A DNA stretch of 64,000 bases from JAXMBX01 sp046349635 (GCA_046349635.1 JAXMBX010000011.1:38060-102059); one strand, 5' to 3'; positions 27,292 through 36,835 are shown, numbered from the stretch's first letter. Notes: generated from the sequence alone by a model not told the origin. Translations and numbers: made by a program.

Positions 27292-30200
27292 TCAGAATCC
27301 CGGAGATTTCTGGGGCTTGACGGGTGCCGATTTCGCGGGAGTGCGAGGCGTCATGGGGGTGGAGTCAGAGGTCCCACTGTCCGGAGCCTCGGTAGCCAGC
27401 ATTTTCAGATCCGCGCCAATGGGGAGTCTCCCGACTCCCCAACTGGCCGCCGGCGCCTGCGGTTTCAGTTGGTATTGGCTGGGTCTGATCCGCAGCCCTT
27501 TCGTACCGGCAGTTTCAAGGAACTGAATGTCCCCCGGTTTGGAAAGCGCGGATTGCACGGACCCTGCTCCCCATTGTTTTTGCCACTCGTCCACGGTCTT
27601 CAGGGTGGCTTCTTTCACCGGCCAACCGGAGAGATATGTCGACAGCTCCGAGGCATAACCGCAATGCGTTTCTCTCCAGCTCATGCGCGGCAGGGAGTTG
27701 GACTCGGAGTTCGCCATCAGAACGGGTAATAATGGCTTCTGCGGATCCACGAGAGTCGGCAGATAAAGACAAGAGTCAGCAAAGACGAACAGCGATTTTC
27801 CTTGCCCCGAGATCGGCCAGTTCGTGCGATAAAATGCTCCACCGGCAGCGAGCGTTGTTCGTTCGATATCCAGGCAACCCGGTTCGATCTTTCCCGATCG
27901 CCCGGACCCCTGCAGGAGAAATACGTCGTCCCGGCTGACGAGCAGTGAGTTGCGCACAATCAGGCTGCGTCGATTCAGCGTGGCATCGACCAACACCCCC
28001 CCACCCATGATCGTGCAGCCTGAGATCAGGCTTTGGGTCTCTTTCGGGGGAGGAGAGCCGGCCCACTTGATCCAGCCTTTGAGAGGGGATTCTCGCGTCA
28101 ACGGGGTTTCAAACTGCGTTCCCTTGAGGGCAAAAGATCCCTGATCGACCTTGAGGAACCAGTCGGGATGCTGTCGATCACTCAAGCTGACCGTGAATTT
28201 TCCGCCGATGATTTCCACGAACCCGTTCTCCACGCTGATGAAAGCCTGATCGGCGTTGGAAGACCGTTCCCGGAAGTCCAACGAACGGGGAGACAGGATG
28301 AGCGGGGCCTCTCCTCCCTCTTCGAAAATCAGCCTTAATTTGCGATTCTTGATCGCCAATGGGCTGGAGGTTCTCAAGCCGCTGCCGGAAATCTTGAACG
28401 TCGTTCCATCGGGCCAGTCGCGCTCGGTCAGCTTGCGTCCCGCGTCGGCCCGGTTCGCGTCGATGCTGACCGGTTCCCCGGTCACGGGAAGATTCGCCTC
28501 CCAGGTTGGGCGGCGCGCGTATTCAGCCAGATGTTGCCAATCGGAGGGGGGACGCGACGGGAATACGCCGACATTGCAACCCTGGCCGGTCTCCTTGGAG
28601 AATTGGGCGAGCGTCTCCCGCCCCCAGACATTCACCGGTTGCAGCGGGCTGAAAGCATCCGGGGCGGATGGCCAGTTTCCCGACACAATTTCCTCGTCAG
28701 TGGCGGACTGCTTCCACAGCTTCTTCCATTCCTCGGGAGATTGTGTGCTGAGGGTATCCTCTGGAAGCATTTTCAGCAGGCTCTTCCAGCCAGAGATTGT
28801 GCTCTTCTTGACCGCCCAGTAAACACCCAGCAACGGGCCGGAGGTTTCGTCACTGCCCAGGGACTTGGGCCAGTTTTCTGCCGTGAGCAGCGCACTCCTC
28901 TCGGATGCGGGAGAGCTCAGAATCGAGTTCTGCAGAGAAATTCCGACGGGTGTCGAAGCGCCATTTTCCGGCGCGATGAGGTGAAACCCGTTTCCGCGCG
29001 ATGACAGGGTCGATTCCAGAATGCGCACGGAAAGCGCCTGCTCTCTGGTTCCCGCTTTCCCCACGATGCGCAACGCATCCCCATCAGAGAGAGTGACGAG
29101 ACACTCTCGCACCACAACCTCCGCATGAGGACTTCCCAGTTCCAGCCCGGACAGGTTTTCTCCCCGGATCATCAGGCGCTGAGCCAACAGGAAACCATGT
29201 TGGGCACCGGCACTTTCCCGTTTGGGGATTCCCTGGTAGCGGACCGCTGAAATCGTTTTGGAAGCCCCCCCCAGCAGATTGATGGAAGAATCGATCAGGT
29301 AGAAATCGGAGTCATGTGCCGAAAGAAAGGCCGTCAGGCTGGTCTCTTTCAAAGCGGCCCCCTGTACGACCAGATCGAGCCCCTGCACCTGGAAGAGGCC
29401 ATTGGTGAACGTCAACAAGGCGTTGTTGTTGTCTCGTTCTGCGGGAAGAAACTGGAGAAGTGGCCGCGTTCCCGCGGCACCCCGCAGCACGACATACTTC
29501 TGTGAGATTTCAGCAGGACGAACGGGGAATGGACCCTCCCCCGCGATTTCCACGATTCCCCCTTCCGCCGGAAGCGCATTGAGCGCGGCGTTTACGGTGG
29601 GGAATCGGTATTCCGACGATGCCCCCGGTCCGACGGAATGAATACGCATCCCCGTGGTCGGCAATGTTTTGTTGATCCATTCAGGAACGGACTCCATCTG
29701 CGCCAGGAGAGGTTGCCCCGGGGCGACCGGCGCCGCTTTGACAGGTGCCGGCGTGGCGTTAGGCGTCTCCGTCGTCATCGGCGTCTGGGGAGTCTTGCCG
29801 GGATCAGGTTTTTCTGCAGGTTTGGCGGCCGCTGCCGTTTTCGTTTCGGGGGGCTTGGCGACAGGAACCGGGGCCCGAGGAGCGACGTGTTCCGCATTTC
29901 TGCCTTCCAGGGGATTACTCTGGTCTCGTCCTGCCGCCGGGAAGAAGTATTGTTGGACTTTCGGCCAGGCCGCGGTAACACCCAGATAGGCAATGCCGGC
30001 GACGACCACAAACGCGACTCCCATCATGAGTCGCCAGGTCATTCCCTGCGCGTCTTCAGATTCCCGCTCATGACGGGAGAGAACCCGTTGGGATGTCGAT
30101 TTTACAGTCCCCAGGCCGGGGACTGGATTCGGTCGGGAAGTCTTCTCAATTTTCCCCTGTGGACCGGTTTTGGCAACATGGTTCTGTGCCCCCTGTGATC

Positions 30201-31197
30201 GGCCTCCGCGTTCGACGACCGGGCGATCGTCCACTTCCGGTGACGGAAGTTTTGCCCCTTTATTGCTTGGGGTTTCCGCTTCAATTTCGGCAAACAGTTT
30301 CTGTCCGACTCCTTCCAGGAGCAAGTTCGGATTCTGAAGATCGTCCAGCAACTTGTCGGGAGTTTGATACCGATCATCGGGATTCTTGGCCATCATCCGC
30401 TGAACAACCGCCACGATCGGCTCGGGAACATCGGGATTCAAGTGTCGCGGGTCCGGGATGGGCCCATACGCATGGGCGCGCAATTTGTTCGTCAGGCTCC
30501 CTTCCGGGTACGGGGGTTCACCCGCCAGCATCTGATACCAGGTGCAACCCAGTGAATAGATATCGCTCCGCGTGTCTGCCGATTTGCTGTCGCGCGCCTG
30601 CTCGGGCGACATGTAATCAATTGTCCCCACGGTTGTTCCCGCCCGCGTGATTCCGCTTTCGGGACTGTCGTCCATGGTTCGCGCCAGACCCATGTCGGTC
30701 AGTTTGACGGTCCCATCCCGCTTGATCAGCAGGTTGGCCGGCTTGATATCCCGGTGGACGATGGAGATGGCATTGGCATGCGCCAAGGCCCGGGTAACCT
30801 GTTTGACGATATCCAGCGAGCGGCGAATCGGTATCCTTTTACGGACGTCGAGGAGCTTCTGGACGTCCGTCCCCTCGATGTACTCCATCGCCATGTAGGA
30901 GTACCCCTGCACGTCTCCCGTGTCGTAAATGGAAACGATATTTTCATGGCGGAGCTGGGCGACCTTCTCCGCCTCTGAGCGAAAGCGTTTGACCAGAATC
31001 GGGTTCAAGGCCTTGTCGGGGGGGAGGATCTTCAGCGCGACCTGACGTTTCAAACGCAGATCCATCGCCAGATAGACGACCCCCATTCCACCCGAGCCGA
31101 TCTTCCGCTGGATCTGATAGGGGCCGAGAACCTGTTGGGGCAACAGCTCCCCGTCGGCTCTTCCTCCGTGAACGGTTTCGCTATCAGAACTGCTCAT
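27292..31197 (-). CDS. Ser/Thr protein kinase with transmembrane helix and beta-helix extracellular region
   Basis: Hanks-type kinase: GSGGMGVVY (P-loop), VALKIL (Lys), HRDIKPANLL and TDMGLA (DFG variant with Met), within residues about 25-290. A basic linker and one membrane helix (residues about 400-425) follow. A Pro/Ala/Lys-rich segment (about 440-520) leads into a 700-residue extracytoplasmic part with repeated short beta strands such as SLQNSILS and IVRNSLLVS, typical of right-handed parallel beta-helix repeats. ATG 31197 is chosen; TTG 31200 precedes it. The ATG has no clear Shine-Dalgarno and overlaps the stop of a short leader ORF. A good promoter lies at 31411-31440. Confidence 0.92.
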   Translation of the reverse strand: MSSSDSETVHGGRADGELLPQQVLGPYQIQRKIGSGGMGVVYLAMDLRLKRQVALKILPPDKALNPILVKRFRSEAEKVAQLRHENIVSIYDTGDVQGYSYMAMEYIEGTDVQKLLDVRKRIPIRRSLDIVKQVTRALAHANAISIVHRDIKPANLLIKRDGTVKLTDMGLARTMDDSPESGITRAGTTVGTIDYMSPEQARDSKSADTRSDIYSLGCTWYQMLAGEPPYPEGSLTNKLRAHAYGPIPDPRHLNPDVPEPIVAVVQRMMAKNPDDRYQTPDKLLDDLQNPNLLLEGVGQKLFAEIEAETPSNKGAKLPSPEVDDRPVVERGGRSQGAQNHVAKTGPQGKIEKTSRPNPVPGLGTVKSTSQRVLSRHERESEDAQGMTWRLMMGVAFVVVAGIAYLGVTAAWPKVQQYFFPAAGRDQSNPLEGRNAEHVAPRAPVPVAKPPETKTAAAAKPAEKPDPGKTPQTPMTTETPNATPAPVKAAPVAPGQPLLAQMESVPEWINKTLPTTGMRIHSVGPGASSEYRFPTVNAALNALPAEGGIVEIAGEGPFPVRPAEISQKYVVLRGAAGTRPLLQFLPAERDNNNALLTFTNGLFQVQGLDLVVQGAALKETSLTAFLSAHDSDFYLIDSSINLLGGASKTISAVRYQGIPKRESAGAQHGFLLAQRLMIRGENLSGLELGSPHAEVVVRECLVTLSDGDALRIVGKAGTREQALSVRILESTLSSRGNGFHLIAPENGASTPVGISLQNSILSSPASERSALLTAENWPKSLGSDETSGPLLGVYWAVKKSTISGWKSLLKMLPEDTLSTQSPEEWKKLWKQSATDEEIVSGNWPSAPDAFSPLQPVNVWGRETLAQFSKETGQGCNVGVFPSRPPSDWQHLAEYARRPTWEANLPVTGEPVSIDANRADAGRKLTERDWPDGTTFKISGSGLRTSSPLAIKNRKLRLIFEEGGEAPLILSPRSLDFRERSSNADQAFISVENGFVEIIGGKFTVSLSDRQHPDWFLKVDQGSFALKGTQFETPLTRESPLKGWIKWAGSPPPKETQSLISGCTIMGGGVLVDATLNRRSLIVRNSLLVSRDDVFLLQGSGRSGKIEPGCLDIERTTLAAGGAFYRTNWPISGQGKSLFVFADSCLYLPTLVDPQKPLLPVLMANSESNSLPRMSWRETHCGYASELSTYLSGWPVKEATLKTVDEWQKQWGAGSVQSALSKPGDIQFLETAGTKGLRIRPSQYQLKPQAPAASWGVGRLPIGADLKMLATEAPDSGTSDSTPMTPRTPAKSAPVKPQKSPGF

Positions 31198-31235
31198 CAA
31201 ACGTGATCCATCGAAGTTGTGACAGAGGCAGCCAT
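31197..31235 (-). CDS. Putative 12-codon leader peptide overlapping the kinase start
   Basis: ATG 31235 is preceded by GGAG at about 8 bp and encodes MAASVTTSMDHV, ending in TGA that overlaps the kinase ATG as TGATG. The kinase itself lacks a clear ribosome site, so coupled reinitiation is plausible. It is too short to support by composition, so confidence is low. Confidence 0.3.
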   Translation of the reverse strand: MAASVTTSMDHV

Positions 31236-31410
31236 GATTGCGCTCCGGAGTTCGCTCGCGCGATTCCGTCCTACCCGGTGCTGAACTCGTCGAAAAAAGA
31301 CCGTCACTTGAAGCCCCGTTGGAACGGATGTCCCAAGGGCTCTTCCGAAAGGGAGCTGGTACTCCCTGATCTGCAACTTGCTGGACCCGCGCAAACCTGT
31401 ACTCTCAAAT

Positions 31411-31440
31411 AGTATAGCTCTTCCCGTACAGCCTCGTCAA
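31411..31440 (-). promoter_or_regulatory. Sigma70-type promoter for the Ser/Thr kinase gene
   Basis: The minus strand has TTGACG (plus 31435-31440), an 18-bp spacer and TATACT (plus 31411-31416), giving a start near 31404 and a leader of about 200 nt before the kinase. Confidence 0.55.
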
Positions 31441-31521
31441 AATGGGCCGATAAAAGTCTTACGGAAACGCGAAGAATGGCCCGGGGCTGTTCTAATGGGG
31501 TAGGAACAGGGCCAGTTTTCG

Positions 31522-32418
31522 TCAGGCTCCCTGCGGCCAGTCCAGCCGACAGAGTGTGGTCGAACCCTGGGCACAAAACAGCCCCGTCGCGAACGGTTCA
31601 CACGCCAGCCACGTAATGGGGGCGGCTCCGCGCCCTGTCCAGAGAACTTCTCCCATCTCAGACAGCCAGATCAGTTTTCCCTCCTGGGTCGCGACAGCCA
31701 GCCGCGTCGCCTCGTGAGAGCAGGCAACTTTCACCACCGTCCCTGATAGTTGATAGGTTCCTTCGTTCTCCCCTGCCTCATCAAATTTCTGCAACCCCAG
31801 GGCATAGCTGGCAACGAACAGGGATTCCCCTTTTCCATCAGCGGCACAATCCCCGATGCTTCCGAAGGTATTGATCTGCCAGACTTGCTTGCCTCGCATA
31901 TCAAACCGGGCGATTAGTCCGCTGTCGGAAATTCCAATCAATTCCGGCTTGAGGGTCAAAAACTGAAGTTTGGTCAGCGGACGCAATGTGTCGATGTGAA
32001 GAACGGGCTGACGCGGACCGTCAAAAACGAGTATCGACCCGCTGCTTGTACTGACCGCGATGTACTCTCCGTAAGGATCGATGGCGAGCGCAACGGTCGT
32101 GTCGGGAAGCTGGAGCGTCTCCCGGACTGCCAGGGAAGAGTTGATCCAGCTCAGGTGATTTTCCCCGAACAGCCCCACCCCCCGCGTTCCATCATCGCTC
32201 CATGCGATCGCACGGGGGGCTTCACTCAGCTTCTGGACCGCATCGACCTCGCCGGCGGGGCTAAAACGCCACAAGTGGCCGCTTTTGTCCGTGCAAAAGA
32301 CCTGACCGCTTTCGCGTGCGTACGCGAAAGCGGTCAGGGGAACGTTCGATTCATGAGTCCAGCCGACCGTGGGGGGATTTCCCGCAGACGTCTTGAAACT
32401 CTGTTCGGAAGAACTCAT
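31522..32418 (-). CDS. WD40/beta-propeller-like protein, coupled to the S41 protease gene
   Basis: A 298-aa protein with no signal peptide or membrane helix. It consists of repeated blades of about 40 residues with patterns such as GHLWRFSPAG, GYLEVSTSSG-like GEYIAVSTSSGSILVFD, GLIARFDMRGKQVW and GKLIWLSEMGEVLW, typical of WD40 or PQQ-like propellers in planctomycetes. ATG 32418 overlaps the upstream S41 protease stop (ATGA), so the two are translationally coupled. A perfect 17-bp palindrome lies within codons about 27-40. Ligand or partner unknown; cotranscription suggests a role with the protease. Confidence 0.8.
   Translation of the reverse strand: MSSSEQSFKTSAGNPPTVGWTHESNVPLTAFAYARESGQVFCTDKSGHLWRFSPAGEVDAVQKLSEAPRAIAWSDDGTRGVGLFGENHLSWINSSLAVRETLQLPDTTVALAIDPYGEYIAVSTSSGSILVFDGPRQPVLHIDTLRPLTKLQFLTLKPELIGISDSGLIARFDMRGKQVWQINTFGSIGDCAADGKGESLFVASYALGLQKFDEAGENEGTYQLSGTVVKVACSHEATRLAVATQEGKLIWLSEMGEVLWTGRGAAPITWLACEPFATGLFCAQGSTTLCRLDWPQGA
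32301..32338. repeat. Perfect 17-bp inverted repeat with 4-nt loop inside a coding region
   Basis: Arms CCTGACCGCTTTCGCGT (32301-32317) and its exact complement (32322-32338) flank GCGT. On the coding strand it encodes PLTAFAYARESGQV in the propeller gene. RNA from either strand would form a very stable hairpin. No T run follows on the coding strand. Confidence 0.9.
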
Positions 32419-34082
32419 TCGCTATCGGAGAACTTTTCTTGTTGAAGAGCGATCTTCCCTTTCTGCAACAGTTCGACGGCTTTTTGCAGATCGGTATCTT
32501 CCGCCAGATTGACTTCCGTGGCTTTCCGGAAGAATCCTCGCTCTTTTTTTGGTTCGGGAAGTTCGATGTCCGGTGTGACTCCAATCTTAGCGAGGTTATG
32601 GCCATTAGGCGAATAAAACTTGGCGGTCGTCAGCCGCAGTCCCGAGGAAGTCGTGTCCAGATCGAGGATCGTCTGCACGGACCATTTTCCATAGGTCTTC
32701 CGCCCGATGATCGTTCCCCGGTGGTGGTCCCGGATGCAACCCGCGACAATTTCGCTGGCACTGGCACTGTCACCGTCGGTAATCAGGACCAGGGGCATAT
32801 TCAATGTCCCTGCCTGGTGGGCGTTGAAACTGTGATTCTGATTCACGATCCGGCCGCGGGTGGAAACCATCACCCCATTCGCGATAAACCGGTCGAGCAC
32901 TTCAACCGCCGCGTCCAGCAGTCCGCCCGGATTGCCCCGGACGTCCCACACCAGGGCACGCATTCCCTGGCTTTGGAGCTTCGCGAGGGCGGCATCAAAT
33001 TCGGCGCCGGTATTCGATTGAAATCCGGTCAATTGCAGATATCCGATCCCGTTTTCGCTGTCGATCATGCGGGCGATGGGGACGCTCTTCACTTCCACCG
33101 GGCGACGCGTAAAGGTCGCGGTCCGCAGGTTCCCGGTTTCTCCCATGATCTCAAGCGTCACCTGGGATCCTTCACGGCCCTGCAGCAAGCCGGCAGTCGC
33201 GTCCGTATTCAAATTGCGACAATCCTTACCCGCGACTTTCACGATATGTTCCCCGGCCAGAAGTCCCCCTTGTTCCGCGGGACTGTTGGGAAGCACGTGC
33301 ATCAACAGCATTCCCTTCCCGGCTTCGGCCTTCATCTCAATGCCGAGCCCAATGAACTGGCCCTGGATGTTGTTGTGCAAATCCTTCAGCCGTCCCGAAG
33401 TCAGGAAGCAACTGTAATCGTCCAGCGCATTGCACCCGCCGAACACATATTCCATGACCGTTGCGCCCGGGGAAAGCTTGAGTTGCTCCTCGGCCAGGCC
33501 CGCGACTTCGCGGACTGTATTGACGGCCGCTTGGCGATCCGCGATCGGCTTGTTCCAGTATTTCTCCCGCAACAATTTGCGGAACGGCTGAATCTCGCTG
33601 GAAGGAGTATTCGGGAGGTTATGGTCGATGAACTTCTGGTCCGCCAATGCGAGGTAGAAGCTCTCCGTGCCGTGCGCGACAAATGAGGTCGAACTCATCG
33701 GATCGACGTAGTTGTTCTGGATCTTCGACAGGACTTCGTTGAACGTCTGGGTCGCCTCGTCCAGGCTCAGCGTTCGCAGCGACCGCTGGAAGCTCAGGTC
33801 GGAGTAGCGTCGCTCGATGGAGAAGTGGATCTTCGAGCGTCGCAGGCCATATTCCAGATCGGTCGTCTGGTATTGCTTGAGCGCCTTTTCATAGTGCTCA
33901 ATCGCCTGGGGCCACTTGAGAGAGCGTTCGAAATCAACACCCTGGGAAAGGGCCTGCACGGCATCGGCACTCGCCTCCAGTTTCCCGGAGGGTTCCGCGA
34001 TGCTTGTGCGGAACGAGCAACACGCGGCCAGGATGACAAGCAGGGAGCACAGGACTCGCCGAGCGGACAATTCAACCCGCAT
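32415..34082 (-). CDS. S41 C-terminal processing protease with TPR-like N-terminus and PDZ domain
   Basis: Exported serine protease of the CtpA/Prc family. A signal peptide lies at residues about 10-29. A TPR-like helical hairpin follows at 40-75 (SLKWPQAIEHYEKALKQY). A PDZ domain spans about 225-300 (GLGIEMKAEAGKGMLL, GGLLAGEHIVKV). The protease core has VWDVRGNPGGLLDAAVEV, the nucleophile Ser in DGDSASASEIVAG (near residue 440) and the Lys of GRKTYGKWSVQ (near 465). ATG 34082 has GAGGAA upstream. Its TGA overlaps the start of the propeller gene. At 555 aa it is longer than CtpA because of the TPR part. Confidence 0.93.
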   Translation of the reverse strand: MRVELSARRVLCSLLVILAACCSFRTSIAEPSGKLEASADAVQALSQGVDFERSLKWPQAIEHYEKALKQYQTTDLEYGLRRSKIHFSIERRYSDLSFQRSLRTLSLDEATQTFNEVLSKIQNNYVDPMSSTSFVAHGTESFYLALADQKFIDHNLPNTPSSEIQPFRKLLREKYWNKPIADRQAAVNTVREVAGLAEEQLKLSPGATVMEYVFGGCNALDDYSCFLTSGRLKDLHNNIQGQFIGLGIEMKAEAGKGMLLMHVLPNSPAEQGGLLAGEHIVKVAGKDCRNLNTDATAGLLQGREGSQVTLEIMGETGNLRTATFTRRPVEVKSVPIARMIDSENGIGYLQLTGFQSNTGAEFDAALAKLQSQGMRALVWDVRGNPGGLLDAAVEVLDRFIANGVMVSTRGRIVNQNHSFNAHQAGTLNMPLVLITDGDSASASEIVAGCIRDHHRGTIIGRKTYGKWSVQTILDLDTTSSGLRLTTAKFYSPNGHNLAKIGVTPDIELPEPKKERGFFRKATEVNLAEDTDLQKAVELLQKGKIALQQEKFSDSE

Positions 34083-34259
34083 ACAATTTCCTCATGGTTG
34101 GGAAGCGGGTCGCCTGCGCATCTCAGATTTCCTCACGCCACACAGTCGTCGAAGTTAGTCGAATCAGCAGAACGGGCGCGAAGCAACAACCGCATCAAGT
34201 TTTTCCGTCAGCCGGCGAATTCGTGCTTAAGTTTCGCACGTGCTCGCCGACTCTCATGG

Positions 34260-34288
34260 AATATAGGCCACGTTCCGGGGGTGGTCAA
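34260..34288 (-). promoter_or_regulatory. Sigma70-type promoter for the S41 protease operon
   Basis: The minus strand has TTGACC (plus 34283-34288), a 17-bp spacer and TATATT (plus 34260-34265), about 180 bp upstream of the protease start. I see no gene in the rest of the 34083-34418 spacer. Confidence 0.6.
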
Positions 34289-34418
34289 ACAGCCACACGT
34301 CGGTGACTTGAGCCCAATCCATCCTATGTGAAAAATTGACGCAAATCCCGTTTCGATCAGGAAATCTGGCGGGGAGTTTTCTGAAGAAATCGATAGATGG
34401 AAACGGACGCAAACTCTG

Positions 34419-35354
34419 TCACGTGGAGAGACTGTTCCACAGTGTTTTGAACCGGCTGACGAAGTCTGGAAAGATAGTCCGGGGGTCTTCGATCTCCGGG
34501 TGCCAGGCCTTCTCCCATTCCAGGCAGTACCAACCCCGGTATCCGCACGACCGGAGTGCCGTGAGGCAATTTCGAGCGGGGAAGTCTCCACTACCAAAGG
34601 AGACGTACCCGGCATCCCGGTGGCCGCTCATTAACGCCCGAGCGGCCTCCCCAGCGGCCAGTTCAGCATCTGACTTCGGGTTCCGTTCTGCCGAGTTTAC
34701 GGAATCCTTCCAATGCGTATGCACGATCCAAGGGGCAAGATTTGACACCGTCTCCTCCGGTGCTTCTCCTTCGAACTTCCAGGGGTGGTGCGTATCCCAC
34801 AGTACGCCCACAGCGGGGTGATCCGTTTTCTGCATTAATAAGGCGACCGTTCCCGACTGCAGAAAGTCTCCATGCGTCTCCAGCAGGATCTTGATTCCTG
34901 CCTGCGCGGCAACCTCCCCCACGTCGCGTAAGCGGTCTGCAATCCTGTTCAGAGTATCACTACGGGCCGCGTGGTCTGTCGCGGGTGGCAGAACGTCCCC
35001 AAAGACCCTCACAAAATCTCCCCCCAGCTCCGCACACATCTCGACGTATCGACGTGCGGTTTCCACTTGAAGCTGCGCCGCCGAATCCTCCGGATCATGA
35101 AAGTGGACCGAAGAGGCTAGCCCGCACAGCGCAAGTCCCGCATCTGCCAGTTCCCGACGGCGTGCGGGCCACTGGACGGGACTCAGTTCCGGAAGGAAGC
35201 AAGCAGGTTGGTCTCCCCGTGCACCATCCGGACTTCGACCCCCTGAAAGCCGTACTCCGTTCCTCTGGTCAGGACTTCGTCCCAAGTCCATTCAGGGCAG
35301 CCCCAACGTGGAAAAGGCCAACTGCGGCAGGTCCGGAGGGGCTTTAGAATTCAT
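34419..35354 (-). pseudogene. Sugar phosphate isomerase/epimerase-like TIM barrel, frameshifted near N-terminus
   Basis: AP-endonuclease-2-type TIM barrel, a family that includes sugar-phosphate isomerases and epimerases. The ATG at 35354 overlaps the preceding small gene by 11 bp and begins MNSKAPPDLPQLAFSTLG. Reading through two indels gives CPEWTWDEVL, then YGFQGVEVRMVHGE, then ELSPVQWPARRREL. One indel is an extra G at about 35311-35313 and the other lies near 35205. From there the single frame to 34419 is intact: FVRVFGDVLPP, KILLETHGDFL, VGVLWDTHHPWKF, IVHTHWKDS and WYCLEWEKAW supply the expected metal-binding Glu, Asp and His residues. It is the third gene of the operon after an Ldh_2 dehydrogenase. 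Confidence 0.85.
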
Positions 35355-35670
35355 CGCCGTCAATCTCTGGCGGTTCCACACTGGTTTCAAACGAACTGGT
35401 CGACCGCTGCCAATACTGACGGTCCCCCGTAATGACTTTCTGCCGCAGCGCGCAATTCAGGCAGTATTTCTCCGCCCCCTTCTGGACGTAAATCTCCCCA
35501 TTCACGAGCAGGTGAAAGAAGTCCTGCCCGGGATTTGCAGTGAAACAATATTCGTTTTCCCAGCTCCGCTTGATCTGGGCCGTCCAGCCTTCGTGATCCG
35601 GAAAATAGAGGCGATGATCGGCCTCAGCCCCTTTTTTTTCTTGCGGAGATTCCGCGGAATCGGCGCTCAT
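35344..35670 (-). CDS. Small hypothetical protein in dehydrogenase operon
   Basis: A 108-aa soluble protein starting at ATG 35670 after GAAGGGTAAGG, four bases beyond the stop of the Ldh_2 gene. The frame is open upstream into that gene, but the earlier ATG would overlap it by 80 bp. Middle segments such as FHLLVNGEIYVQKGAEKYCLNCA include a CxxC pair and look like a small beta domain; the C-terminus is acidic. I do not recognise the family. Its tight position between a dehydrogenase and a TIM-barrel isomerase suggests the same pathway. Confidence 0.65.
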   Translation of the reverse strand: MSADSAESPQEKKGAEADHRLYFPDHEGWTAQIKRSWENEYCFTANPGQDFFHLLVNGEIYVQKGAEKYCLNCALRQKVITGDRQYWQRSTSSFETSVEPPEIDGDEF

Positions 35671-35674
35671 GTCC

Positions 35675-36835
35675 TTACCCTTCTCCCTGCAATTCAGGCA
35701 GAGGAACCCGCAATTCCTCGGCCAGTTTCTGCAAAGGCTGCCAATTCCCGGCATCCAGGAAGATCCCCTGGGCCTGCTTCTGTTTCACCACCCGCCGTTC
35801 CGGATCTCCCGGTAATGTGACCTGCTGAACTCCATCAATCAGCGGCACGCTTCGGACATACTGTTCCAGGCCGGAGACCTCCTTGAGGAGGTGTTCCGTT
35901 CCCGCGAACATGTCCGGATTGATGACGACAAAAAACGCACAATTCCCGAACGGAGCTGGGGGATTGGGATACGAGCAGGGCCCTCCGGACAATCCGCCGC
36001 AGAGCATTTCAATCATGAACGCCAGGCCGAACCCCTTGTACGCCTGATCACCCCCCATTGGGAGGATGGTTCCGGGAGGATCTCCGTAAAGTGTATTGGG
36101 GTCGAGGGTCGGTTTTCCCTCGGAGTCCAGGAGCCAGCCGGCGGGGACTTTTTCCCCGGCGATCTTTTTGACCCGGACTTTTCCTTCCGCAGTGGCACTT
36201 GTTCCAAAATCGAGGATAAAAGGACCCTCGACCCCTCCCGGGACACCGATACAGAGCGGATTGGTCCCCAGCCGCGGGCGTTTTCCGCCAACGGGAGAAA
36301 CCCTCTGCCCCGCCCCGTGGGTATTGGCACAAATCATCGAGATGCGACCTGCGGCGGCGGCGGTCTCCGCATACTCTCCCAGCCGCCCGATATGGGCCGC
36401 CTGTCGGAGTGTTCCGCAGACGATGCCGGCCGTCGCGGACTTCTCGATCAGCCGACGCATCAGCTCCTGAGTGACCACCTGCCCCAGTCCCCAGCCTCCA
36501 TCTCCAACTAGGCTGGAAGGGCTTTCCTGAACCACTTGCAGCCTGGCCTCCGGATGGACGCGACCGTCTTTGACCCAGCTGAGGTAGGAGGGGACACGCA
36601 TGACCCCGTGGGAGTCATATCCCCGCAGGTTCGATGCAACCAGACTTTCTGCCACAATGTGCGCATGTGCTGTAGACACACCCCCTGCGACGAACAGGGC
36701 CTCAACAAACCTGGCTAAGCGATCGGCGGGAATCGTGGGCACGAGAAGATCTCCCAATGAGCGTTCCAAACTGAACTGGTTCCGCTTCATTCTGCAACGC
36801 CGTCTCCGTCCCCGCAACGGTTTTGACGGTTGCAA
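35675..36835 (-). CDS. Malate/L-lactate dehydrogenase family protein (Ldh_2)
   Basis: NAD(P)-dependent 2-oxoacid dehydrogenase of the Ldh_2 superfamily (malate, ureidoglycolate, sulfolactate and similar). Visible motifs: SNLRGYDSHGVMRVPSYL with the family's conserved His, HIGRLGEYAETAAAAG, the ANTHGAGQRVSPVGG and LGTNPLCIGVPG nucleotide-binding segments, and GDQAYKGFGLAFMIEML. The length (about 370-386 aa) is usual. The start may be ATG 36835 or the later ATG 36790 (MKRNQFSLERS), which skips an Arg-rich stretch unlikely to be protein. First gene of an operon with a small protein and a TIM barrel. Substrate not resolvable. Confidence 0.92.
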   Translation of the reverse strand: MQPSKPLRGRRRRCRMKRNQFSLERSLGDLLVPTIPADRLARFVEALFVAGGVSTAHAHIVAESLVASNLRGYDSHGVMRVPSYLSWVKDGRVHPEARLQVVQESPSSLVGDGGWGLGQVVTQELMRRLIEKSATAGIVCGTLRQAAHIGRLGEYAETAAAAGRISMICANTHGAGQRVSPVGGKRPRLGTNPLCIGVPGGVEGPFILDFGTSATAEGKVRVKKIAGEKVPAGWLLDSEGKPTLDPNTLYGDPPGTILPMGGDQAYKGFGLAFMIEMLCGGLSGGPCSYPNPPAPFGNCAFFVVINPDMFAGTEHLLKEVSGLEQYVRSVPLIDGVQQVTLPGDPERRVVKQKQAQGIFLDAGNWQPLQKLAEELRVPLPELQGEG

